Origin: JAXHUH01 sp034211175
GTDB taxonomy: Bacteria > Actinomycetota > Acidimicrobiia > Acidimicrobiales > CAIXPF01
Direction of reading: 5' to 3'
DNA: 64,000 bases
Assembly: GCA_034211175.1 (NCBI GenBank)
Contig: JAXHUH010000352.1
Span: 1 to 64,000 of the forward strand
The notes under the pieces are model-generated. The model did no database searches, was not told where the DNA came from, and saw only the letters and a program-made list of their open reading frames with translations. The translations under genes were made by a program, and so were the position numbers. Below, one piece after another: positions 16,903-23,892 of the stretch (position 1 is the stretch's first letter; every line of letters starts with the position of its first letter).

Positions 16903-18096
16903 TCAGGGGCGGTTGCGGCCGTAGCGGTCGTGGCTGGTCACCCAGTCGCCGTGGACGACCGCAGCGCTGAGCGACGTCTCCCCGGCGAGGACGACGGCGG
17001 CGCAGATCTCGGCCAGCTTGTTGACCTTGCCCCGGCCGTAGCAGCCGAGCATCTCCAGGCACTCGCGCTGGGTCGCCAGGCCGGTGCCGCCGCCGTAGGT
17101 GGCGACGATCAGCGACGGCAGAGTGACCGACCAGTAGTAGTCGCCATTCGCCAAGAGCTGGGAGTAGGTGATGGCGCCCTGGGACTCGGCGACGTTCGCC
17201 GCGTCCTGGCCGGTAGCGATGAACATGGCCGCCAGCGCGTTGGCGGCGTGGGCGCCGTTGTTCGCCGAGCGGCTCATGAACGCGCCGACGTTGGAGACCT
17301 GGCGCCAGTGGAACAGGGTCTCGGCGTCGACGCCCATCAGGCGACGCAGCGGCTCCGCCTTCACCACGGCCTCGGCGACGACGCGCTTGCCCCGGGTGAG
17401 CAACATGTTGATGCCCGAGAACTTCTTGTCGGTGTCGATGTTGCCCGACAGCACGTAGTCGAGCTCACCGGGGTAGTGCTCCATGATCCAGGTGCACGCG
17501 GCATAGGTCGCCTTGCCGGTCAGGTTCTGGCCGGCGGCATCGCCGGTCGTGTAGTTGAACCGCAGGTAGCGGATGGGCCCGACCGAGTGCTGGCCGATGT
17601 ACTGGAGCCGACCGACGCTGGTCGTCGCCTCCGCCGCCTTGCGGATGTCCTCGAGGTGCTCGTCGACCCAGTGCCCGAACTCGCGGGCGGCGCGGGCATC
17701 CTCGAGCACGAACGCCGGGGCCCGCTGCATGAAGTCGTCGACGACGGTGGTCTTGACGCCCCCGCTCTCGGTGAGCAGGCGCATCCCCCGGTTGTAGCTG
17801 GCGACGAGCGTGCCCTCGGTGGTCGCGAGGGGCACGTAGAACTCGCCCTGCGCATGCTCGCCGTCGATGAGCAACGGCCCGGCGATGCCGACCGGCACCT
17901 GGGCGACACCGGCGAAGTTCTCGATGTTGCCCTCGGTCGATGCCGGGTCCAGCGTGTAGCGGCCGGTGTGGTCGAGCTCGGCACCGGTGCGCTCGCGCAC
18001 GAACTCGCGGCGGCGCTGCGCCATCTCGTCGGTGTGGTCCCCGTCGGGCTCGTGCGGCACCCGCACGCGCTCGCCCCGCACCTCGCCGGTGTCCAT
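16903..18096 (-). CDS. Hydroxymethylglutaryl-CoA reductase (NADPH)
   Basis: A 397-residue enzyme that converts HMG-CoA to mevalonate in the mevalonate isoprenoid pathway. ATG 18096 follows GGGGGAG on the minus strand. Class I landmarks are present: ENFAGVAQVPVGIAGPLL, catalytic Glu in TTEGTLVAS, Lys in SGNIDTDKKFSGIN, Asp in ATGQDAANV and the late His in SLSAAVVHGDW. The dinucleotide motif usually written DAMGMN reads GDAAGQN. Most actinobacteria use the MEP pathway, so mevalonate genes are patchy in the phylum. No other mevalonate gene is in the window. It converges on the FhuF-like gene with 9 bp between stops. Confidence 0.92.
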   Translation of the reverse strand: MDTGEVRGERVRVPHEPDGDHTDEMAQRRREFVRERTGAELDHTGRYTLDPASTEGNIENFAGVAQVPVGIAGPLLIDGEHAQGEFYVPLATTEGTLVASYNRGMRLLTESGGVKTTVVDDFMQRAPAFVLEDARAAREFGHWVDEHLEDIRKAAEATTSVGRLQYIGQHSVGPIRYLRFNYTTGDAAGQNLTGKATYAACTWIMEHYPGELDYVLSGNIDTDKKFSGINMLLTRGKRVVAEAVVKAEPLRRLMGVDAETLFHWRQVSNVGAFMSRSANNGAHAANALAAMFIATGQDAANVAESQGAITYSQLLANGDYYWSVTLPSLIVATYGGGTGLATQRECLEMLGCYGRGKVNKLAEICAAVVLAGETSLSAAVVHGDWVTSHDRYGRNRP

Positions 18097-18195
18097 GACG
18101 CTCCCCCATCGTCGGCGACGCCGGGCCCCCTCGACCCGTTGCCGGGCCGATCCTACTGACGCGACGTCACGCACGCCGGACCGGCCGGCCGGGAA

Positions 18196-18618
18196 TCAGC
18201 CCGACTCGACGAGGCGCTTGAGCTCGTCGAGCTGGCCGCCGTCGGTGCGGCGCAGCGCGCGCCGCACGAGCGGCGACAGCGCGGCCCACAGGCCGCTGGT
18301 CCGGCAGTCGGCCACCAGCGTGACCCGGGTGGTGGCGTCGTCGACGGGGCTGACCTCGTAGGCGTAGTCGGCGGTGACGCCGCCCTGGGTGGAGCGGACG
18401 GTGACCGCCCGGCCGGGCACGAGCGACGCGATCTCGGCGGGACGGTCCTTGCCCCGGGCGTGGAAGGTGAGCGTGGTGCCGGGCGCGGTGTCGCCGTTCG
18501 CCCGGATGCCGTCGATGCCGGTCATCCACCGGTGAGCGTGGTCCCAGTCGGTCAACGTGGCCCACACCTCGATGGCCGGTCGGTCGATCGTGGTCTCGAC
18601 GGCGAATGCCTGGCTCAT
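18196..18618 (-). CDS. SRPBCC (START-like) domain protein
   Basis: A 140-residue single-domain protein of the polyketide cyclase/SRPBCC superfamily. It begins FAVETTIDRPAIEVWATLTDWDHAHRWM, the typical first strand and helix, and ends in the long C-terminal helix LRRTDGGQLDELKRLVES. The fold makes a hydrophobic ligand cavity. No specific substrate can be named. AGGAG lies before the ATG at 18618. It may be co-transcribed with the regulator gene upstream (18717-19595), 98 bp away. Confidence 0.8.
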   Translation of the reverse strand: MSQAFAVETTIDRPAIEVWATLTDWDHAHRWMTGIDGIRANGDTAPGTTLTFHARGKDRPAEIASLVPGRAVTVRSTQGGVTADYAYEVSPVDDATTRVTLVADCRTSGLWAALSPLVRRALRRTDGGQLDELKRLVESG

Positions 18619-18716
18619 GCGACGCTCCTCGTGGCGGGCTTCGCCGAGCAGTGTTCACCCGCCCGCCGGCGCGGGCTTGGACGGATTTCACACGCGCGCA
18701 CCGGCTCCGCGTCCGC

Positions 18717-19595
18717 TCAGGTCTCGGGCACGAACCCGGCGGCGTCCGCGGCGTCGACCGGGGACGTGATCGCCCGCTGGGCCGCGAGGTACTCGGTTGG
18801 CGTGACGCCGGTGTGGCGCTTCACGTCGCGGATGAGGTGTGCCTGGTCGTACCAGCCGAGCTCGCCGGCGAGAGCGGCCCACGCCACGGTGTCGCCGATG
18901 TCGAGGCCGGCGAGCAGCCGCCGCACCCGCAACAGGCGCGACAACGCCCGCGGGGTGAGCCCGACGATGCGGTTCAGCTCCCGGTCGAGGTGGCCGTGGG
19001 ACACGCCGAGCGTCGCGGCGATGTCGCCGATCGGGCGTGTCGGGTCGTCCTCGAGCATCCGCACCGCCTTCTCGCAACGACCGAGGCCCGACGGGTGGCG
19101 GTCGGCCGCAGGCCGGAGGTGGCCCTCGACCAGCAACAGCATGGCGTCGGGATCGGCGGTGGCCCCCAGGGCGTCGCGCAGGGCGGAAGCGGCCGGCCAC
19201 GTCGCCTCGAGGTCGACGACCCGGCCGCGCAGCCCGGCGGGGGCGACGCCGAACAGCGCCTCGCAGCCGACCGGGGTGGCCACGATCCCGACCGCGAACG
19301 TCTCGCCCACCGGTTCGTTGAGCACCGGCCGGTCGTGGGGACCGAGCAGGAAGCCCCGGGTCGCGGTGAACGCCGTGCCGGCGCCGTCGTCGGGGGTCTC
19401 GATGATCGCCTCGCCGAGCACGATCACCGCGACGGTCGAGCCGGTCGGGGCGATCCGCTCGCGGCGGTACGGCACGGTGCCGCGGGCGTACCAGATCGAC
19501 GCGACGAGCCGGTCGAGCGGCGCCGCCGGGGTCCGGGAGCGGAAGTCGAACGCGAACGGGGCCGATCGTGCCCGGTCCGGGCGGCGCTCAGCCAT
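18717..19595 (-). CDS. AraC-family transcriptional regulator
   Basis: A 292-residue regulator. The N-terminal part (PLDRLVASIWYARG ... TATRGFLLGPHDRPV) resembles the sensor domain of DUF6597-type AraC proteins. The C-terminal part carries the two helix-turn-helix motifs: IGDIAATLGVSHGHLDRELNRIVGLTPRALSRLLRVRRLL and AWAALAGELGWYDQAHLIRDVKRHTGVTPTEY. Its ATG overlaps the end of the upstream TetR gene by 8 bp, so the two regulators are translationally linked. Confidence 0.88.
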   Translation of the reverse strand: MAERRPDRARSAPFAFDFRSRTPAAPLDRLVASIWYARGTVPYRRERIAPTGSTVAVIVLGEAIIETPDDGAGTAFTATRGFLLGPHDRPVLNEPVGETFAVGIVATPVGCEALFGVAPAGLRGRVVDLEATWPAASALRDALGATADPDAMLLLVEGHLRPAADRHPSGLGRCEKAVRMLEDDPTRPIGDIAATLGVSHGHLDRELNRIVGLTPRALSRLLRVRRLLAGLDIGDTVAWAALAGELGWYDQAHLIRDVKRHTGVTPTEYLAAQRAITSPVDAADAAGFVPET

Positions 19596-20202
19596 CGGCC
19601 GACACCCCGGGCACGGCCGGACGGGCGAGGATACCCACCAGCTCGTCGGTCAGGATCGAGGTCGCGGCCGCGACGGAGATCGAGCGATGCTCGGCCAGGT
19701 CGAGGAGCTCGCGGGGATCGAGCAGGAGGTTCCACAGGAACACGGCGTAGTCGACGTCGACCTCGGCGAAGTCGCCGGCCTCCACGCCGTCCTGGATCGT
19801 CGACCCGACGATGCGGTGGATCCGACCGATGACCGGGTCACCGCTGCGCACCCGGGCGAGGAAGCCGTCGGTCGAGCGGACGTGTACGAGCGCAGGGCTC
19901 CGCTCGGCCACGAGGTCGCCCCACGCGGCGCACAGCGCCCGCAGCCGTCCGGCCCCGTCCGGGTGCTGGTCGACGAGCCCAGTCGCCGCGGTCTCGAAGG
20001 CGTCGAGGAAGTCGTCGACGAACGCGGCGACCGCGTCGTCCGCCGTGGCGAAGTTCCGGTAGGTCGTCGAGCGCGACACCCCGCTCTCCTCGGCGAGGTC
20101 CCCGAGCGTGACCGTGCCGTCGCGGACGAGCAGCCGCTCGACGGCATCGATCAGCCGCCGTCGGTTCTCCCGGGCGTCCGCACGCCGGCCGTTGGTCCGC
20201 AT
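19588..20202 (-). CDS. TetR-family transcriptional regulator
   Basis: A 204-residue repressor-type protein. The N-terminal helix-turn-helix reads ENRRRLIDAVERLLVRDG ... LGDLAEESGVSRSTTYRNFATADDAVAAF, typical of TetR. The ligand domain is diverse and gives no substrate clue. ATG 20202 (MRTNGRR) is preferred over an upstream GTG at 20253 because that GTG lies inside the probable operator (20234-20255). It is divergent from the DUF3291 gene and probably represses it and itself. Confidence 0.85.
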   Translation of the reverse strand: MRTNGRRADARENRRRLIDAVERLLVRDGTVTLGDLAEESGVSRSTTYRNFATADDAVAAFVDDFLDAFETAATGLVDQHPDGAGRLRALCAAWGDLVAERSPALVHVRSTDGFLARVRSGDPVIGRIHRIVGSTIQDGVEAGDFAEVDVDYAVFLWNLLLDPRELLDLAEHRSISVAAATSILTDELVGILARPAVPGVSADG

Positions 20203-20233
20203 CCCCGGAGGATAGGAGCCTTGCCGGGCCCTC

Positions 20234-20255
20234 AAGTGACACAGTAGTCTCACTT
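20234..20255. promoter_or_regulatory. Probable TetR operator overlapping two promoters
   Basis: AAGTGA at 20234-20239 and TCACTT at 20250-20255 form a 22-bp imperfect palindrome of pattern AAGTGAnACnnnnGTnTCACTT. Plus-strand TAGTCT (20245-20250) is a leaderless-type -10 box exactly 7 nt before GTG 20258; minus-strand TACTGT lies within the same site. A repressor bound here would block both directions. Confidence 0.7.
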
Positions 20256-20257
20256 AT

Positions 20258-20806
20258 GTGCAGGAGCGTTCCCCTTCCTCCCCCGCCCTCTCCCCCGCTC
20301 GCGACGTCGACTCCGACGGACCGGCGGCCGGCCCGACCGCGATCGACGGGTTCCACCTCGCCGAGCTCAACGTGGCCCGGCTCACCCGGCCGCTCGACGA
20401 TGCCGAGAACGCCGAGTTCGTCGCCGCGCTCGGGCCGATCAACGCCATCGCCGAGGCCACCCCGGGGTTCGTCTGGCGCCTCACCGACGACGACGGCCAG
20501 TCGTCGACCTACGTCACGATCCCCGAGATCGACGACCCGCTCGTGATCGCCAACTACTCGATCTGGCGCGACGTGGACTCGCTCCGCCACTACGTCTACC
20601 GCAGCGGCCACGCCAGCTACCTGCGCCGTCGCCGGGACTGGTTCGAACGGCCGAGCGCCGCGACCACCGTGTGCTGGTGGACGCCGGAGGGCACGATCCC
20701 CGGGGTCGCCGAGGCCTACCGGCGCCTGGAACGGCTGCGTCGCGACGGCCCCTCGGCGGATGGCTGGCCGCTCAACCGGCCCCATCCGGCGCCGGTGCAG
20801 GCCTGA
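20258..20806 (+). CDS. DUF3291 domain protein
   Basis: A 182-residue protein whose residues 28-160 match the DUF3291 family (FHLAELNVARLTRPLDDAENAEFVAALGPINAIAEATPGFVWRL; LRHYVYRSGHASYLRRRRDWFE). The fold is probably a dimeric alpha-beta barrel related to monooxygenases that act without cofactors. Its role is unknown. A -10-like TAGTCT 7 nt upstream supports a leaderless GTG start at 20258. Control by the divergent TetR gene is likely. Confidence 0.8.
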   Translation: MQERSPSSPALSPARDVDSDGPAAGPTAIDGFHLAELNVARLTRPLDDAENAEFVAALGPINAIAEATPGFVWRLTDDDGQSSTYVTIPEIDDPLVIANYSIWRDVDSLRHYVYRSGHASYLRRRRDWFERPSAATTVCWWTPEGTIPGVAEAYRRLERLRRDGPSADGWPLNRPHPAPVQA

Positions 20807-20825
20807 CACGGCGGCCGGTCGGGCG

Positions 20826-21824
20826 TCACCCGACCCAGCGCACCCAGCTGCCGTGGGGATCGGCGGCGGCCACGGCACGGCCATCGATGGCGAGGGTGAA
20901 CGACGCCTTCGACGTGGCGAACGGCGGCGGCGCGAGCGCCGGGGACCCGGCGCCTTCGAGCCCTTCGACGATGCCCGGGCCCTCGTTGGTGATCCACACC
21001 ACGTCGCGCCCGGCCATCGCGGCGGCGAACCGGCGGCGGTCGTCTCGGGCCAGGTAGACGAGGACGGCGGAACCGAACACGACCGTCGTCGCGTCGGGTG
21101 GGGACGCATCGATCAGCTCGTCGAGGTCGTCGAGGAGGTCGCCCTCGACGACGGGCGGCGGATCGGCACGGGCGAGGCTGACCGCGGCGTGCAGGCGCTG
21201 GCGCCGGGCGTCGTGCTCCGGCCAGATGCAGGCGTCGAGCCATGCGACGTCGCCGTCGTCGTGCACGTCGAGCGGGTGCAGGTCGAGCCCGCGGCGCCAC
21301 GCGATCTCGGGCACGACGTCCGGCGCCGGCACCGGCCCGGCGGTGGCGACGTCGAGGTGCACGGGCGACGCCCCGCCAACCTCGACCCCGTCGTAGGCGT
21401 AGGCGTAACGATCGGGCTGGAGGCACAGACCGGCGGATGCCCCGACCTCGATCAACGCCAGCGGGCCGGGCAAACCGGCCAGCAGCGGCAGCAGGCTCGC
21501 GCACCGCGCCGCCTCGTTCGTCTGCGTCGACCGGGCCATGACCACGTCGTGGACGTCGTCCCAGCGGTCGAGCACGAAGGCGCGGAACCCGGCCCGGCTC
21601 CCGAACGGCGCACCCAACCACCGGCACGCGGCGAGCAACAGGTTGGGCTGGGTCTTGACCGGCGGCAGCGTGGCGAGCCGGGCGAGGACGTCCACGTCGC
21701 CCGCGATCGACGTGCACAGCCGGGCGTAGGTGGGCGACGAGCCCGCCGCCTCGACGGCGGCGAAGCGGCGATACCACTCCGCGACGGCGCCGGGGTCGCT
21801 CCCGACGGCCGCCCCGTCGGTCAC
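20826..21824 (-). CDS. DUF2332 family protein
   Basis: A 332-residue protein of the DUF2332 family, common in actinobacteria. Diagnostic blocks are AEWYRRFAAVEAAGSSPTYARL, TQTNEAARCASLLPLL and LALIEVGASAGLCLQPDRYAYAYDG. The EVGASAGL segment resembles the glycine motif of SAM-dependent methyltransferases, so a methyltransferase-like fold is plausible; activity is undemonstrated. GTG 21824 overlaps the upstream yceH-like stop by 4 bp. Confidence 0.85.
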   Translation of the reverse strand: MTDGAAVGSDPGAVAEWYRRFAAVEAAGSSPTYARLCTSIAGDVDVLARLATLPPVKTQPNLLLAACRWLGAPFGSRAGFRAFVLDRWDDVHDVVMARSTQTNEAARCASLLPLLAGLPGPLALIEVGASAGLCLQPDRYAYAYDGVEVGGASPVHLDVATAGPVPAPDVVPEIAWRRGLDLHPLDVHDDGDVAWLDACIWPEHDARRQRLHAAVSLARADPPPVVEGDLLDDLDELIDASPPDATTVVFGSAVLVYLARDDRRRFAAAMAGRDVVWITNEGPGIVEGLEGAGSPALAPPPFATSKASFTLAIDGRAVAAADPHGSWVRWVG

Positions 21825-22537
21825 GGCTCGACGCCGAGCTGCTCGCACAGGTTGTCGAACTGCTGGCGCATCTGCTCGAGGTCGCTGCGCAGGGACTGCA
21901 CCTCCTCCTCGAGCTCGAGGATGCGGTCCTCGTCGGGCGGTGCCACGTACTCGGGCTCCTCGACGATCGTCGGGTGGGGCGCCGGCCGCGAGACCGGCGC
22001 GGGCTCGGGCGCGGCTTGCCGTGGCGCGACGGGTGCGGCCGGCAGCTCCTCGTCGCCGAGGAGGTGGGCCCACCGGGTCTCCTTCTGGCCCGGCATGCGG
22101 CCCTGCTCGGCGACGAACGGGTCGTCGCGGCTCGCGAGGCGGCGCAGCGTGGCCCCGACCTCGTCCAGGTCGGCGAACGCGTGGAGGCGCTCGGTCCGGC
22201 CCTTCAGCTCGCCCGGGGTCTGGGGCCCGCGCAGCATCAGCACGGTCATCACCGCCAGCTCGCCGTCGTCGAGACCCCAGGCCTCGTCGAGGATGTGGCG
22301 GTGCTTCGGGGTGCGCGACCCGGCGCCCTGCACGGTGCGGGCGAGCTTCTCGGTGCGCAGCGACAGCATGGTCTGGTCGATCTCGGTCGCGCTGAGCGAG
22401 ACGACCGGGTCGCGGTTCGACTTCTGGTTGCACGCGGATCGCAGCGCGTTGGTCGTGAGCGGGTACTGATCCGGTGTGGTGCGTTCCTTCTCGACGAGGC
22501 TGCCGAGCACGCGGATCTCTGCGGCGGAGAGCTCCAT
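21821..22537 (-). CDS. YceH-like DUF480 protein
   Basis: A 238-residue protein. Residues 1-150 match YceH/DUF480, a tandem winged-helix protein (LSAAEIRVLGSLVEKERTTPDQYPLTTNALRSACNQKSNRDPV; AVMTVLMLRGPQTPGELKGRTERLHAF). A Pro/Ala linker follows, then a C-terminal coiled coil (EDRILELEEEVQSLRSDLEQMRQQFDNLCEQL), as in many family members. ATG 22537 is preferred over the alternative 10 codons upstream because TACCGT stands 7 nt before it. It is operonic with the DUF2332 gene. Function is unknown; nucleic-acid binding is likely from the fold. Confidence 0.88.
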   Translation of the reverse strand: MELSAAEIRVLGSLVEKERTTPDQYPLTTNALRSACNQKSNRDPVVSLSATEIDQTMLSLRTEKLARTVQGAGSRTPKHRHILDEAWGLDDGELAVMTVLMLRGPQTPGELKGRTERLHAFADLDEVGATLRRLASRDDPFVAEQGRMPGQKETRWAHLLGDEELPAAPVAPRQAAPEPAPVSRPAPHPTIVEEPEYVAPPDEDRILELEEEVQSLRSDLEQMRQQFDNLCEQLGVEP

Positions 22538-22601
22538 GGCGGCCACGGTAGTTGTCACCACCGACATCGCCGTCCCCGGGCCCCGCTGCCGAGGCCCCGA
22601 C

Positions 22602-23360
22602 TCAACCGAAGATGCTCGAGCTGCCCGGGTTGGCGGGATCGAAGTCGTCGGGCCAGACGGTGGTCTCGTCGTAGACGACGTCCTCGAAGTCGACGTTGTC
22701 GAGGCTGGCGCCGGCGAACACGGCGCCGCGCAGGTCGGCGGCGATGAGCACCGTGCGGTCGAGGCGGGCGTTGGTGAAGTCCGCGCCCCGCAGGTCGGTC
22801 CGGGTCATGTCCGCGCCGCGCAGGTCGGCGTTGGTGAGCCGGGCGCCCCGGAAGATCGCCTGGTCGAGCACGGCGCGGCGCAACTCGACGTCGATCATGG
22901 TCGCGCTGGTGAAGTCGGCCTGGATCAGCCCGGCCCGGTCCATGTCGGCGCCCGTGAAGTCTCCGGCGACGAACTCGGCGCGGGTGGCCTCGATGTCATC
23001 GAGGTCGGCGTACTGGAAGTTGGTCGAGTGCGCCGTCGCCCGGATCAACGAGGCGTTGTCGAGCTGGGCCCGGGTGAAGTCGGCGTCGTTGAGGATCGCC
23101 CGGTTGAAGTTCGCCCGCTGGGCGTCGGCGTCGGTGAAGTCGGTCTCCTGGAGCGGCGCCCGCTCGAAGTCGTCGCCGGAGACGTCCGCCTGCACGTAGT
23201 CGAGGCGCCGCTCGAGCGGCACGCTGTCGTCGGGGGTCTCGCGTGCGACCGGGCCGTCGTCCGCACTGGCGCCGTCGTCACCGCCGACCGCGTTCCACAG
23301 CAGGAGCACGACGACGAGACACGCGGCGATGACGATGAGGAACCTGGCGAGCGCGCCCAT
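22602..23360 (-). CDS. Membrane-anchored pentapeptide-repeat protein
   Basis: A 252-residue protein. Residues 1-27 are one membrane segment (LARFLIVIAACLVVVLLLWNAVG). From about residue 55 onward run more than 25 pentapeptide units of the A(D/N)LxX type, for example ANFNRAILNDADFTRAQLDNASLIRA. These fold into a right-handed beta-helix. The shape is an extracytoplasmic helix on an N-terminal anchor. GGGAGG precedes ATG 23360. Some pentapeptide proteins protect gyrase, but those are cytoplasmic, so that role is unlikely here. Confidence 0.88.
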   Translation of the reverse strand: MGALARFLIVIAACLVVVLLLWNAVGGDDGASADDGPVARETPDDSVPLERRLDYVQADVSGDDFERAPLQETDFTDADAQRANFNRAILNDADFTRAQLDNASLIRATAHSTNFQYADLDDIEATRAEFVAGDFTGADMDRAGLIQADFTSATMIDVELRRAVLDQAIFRGARLTNADLRGADMTRTDLRGADFTNARLDRTVLIAADLRGAVFAGASLDNVDFEDVVYDETTVWPDDFDPANPGSSSIFG

Positions 23361-23450
23361 CCTCCCAATGCTCGCACCGGCAGGACACCAAAACAACGAT
23401 CCCCCCGCCGCCGTGCCCCACGGCGGCCACCGGCGGTACCGTTGCCGATC

Positions 23451-23837
23451 GTGCGCACCCTCCGAACCGTCCTCGCCGCGGTCCTCCTCACCGCCGCGCT
23501 CGCGCTCGTCCCGGCCGGCCCGGTCGGCGCCGCGCCGCGCCAGGACGCACCGGCGCCGGCGGACGACGGCACCGGTTCCGGGGAGGGCGTCGGCGAGCCG
23601 GCCGACACCGACTTCCCGACGGGCGATGTCGACGAGACCCCCGGCATCATCCCCGCGCCGAACTCCGGGGTGGAACCGGCCGACGCCGGCAAGCGGGGCG
23701 GCGCCTACCAGACGGTGCTGTTCGTGGCCGTGTGCACCGCGATCGCCGCCATCTACGCCCTCGCGGTGCGTGACTCGCGCCGATCGAAGCGACGTGGCGA
23801 CCGGGCCGACACCGGCTCGGAGCACCAGCCCGCCTGA
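23451..23837 (+). CDS. Small secreted/C-terminally anchored hypothetical protein
   Basis: A 128-residue protein not recognised as a known family. GTG 23451 opens a cleavable-type signal peptide (LRTVLAAVLLTAALALVPAGPVGA-A). Residues 27-75 are Asp/Gly/Pro-rich and probably disordered. TVLFVAVCTAIAAIYALAV near residue 87 is a second membrane segment followed by a basic stop-transfer tail (RRSKRRGDR). The result is a type I membrane protein with a short disordered outer domain. TACCGT stands 8 nt before the start. Confidence 0.65.
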   Translation: MRTLRTVLAAVLLTAALALVPAGPVGAAPRQDAPAPADDGTGSGEGVGEPADTDFPTGDVDETPGIIPAPNSGVEPADAGKRGGAYQTVLFVAVCTAIAAIYALAVRDSRRSKRRGDRADTGSEHQPA

Positions 23838-23892
23838 ACCCCAACCAGCCGAGCGACCGCGCCCGGACGGGCCGTCCTGCCGAGCAGTCGGG

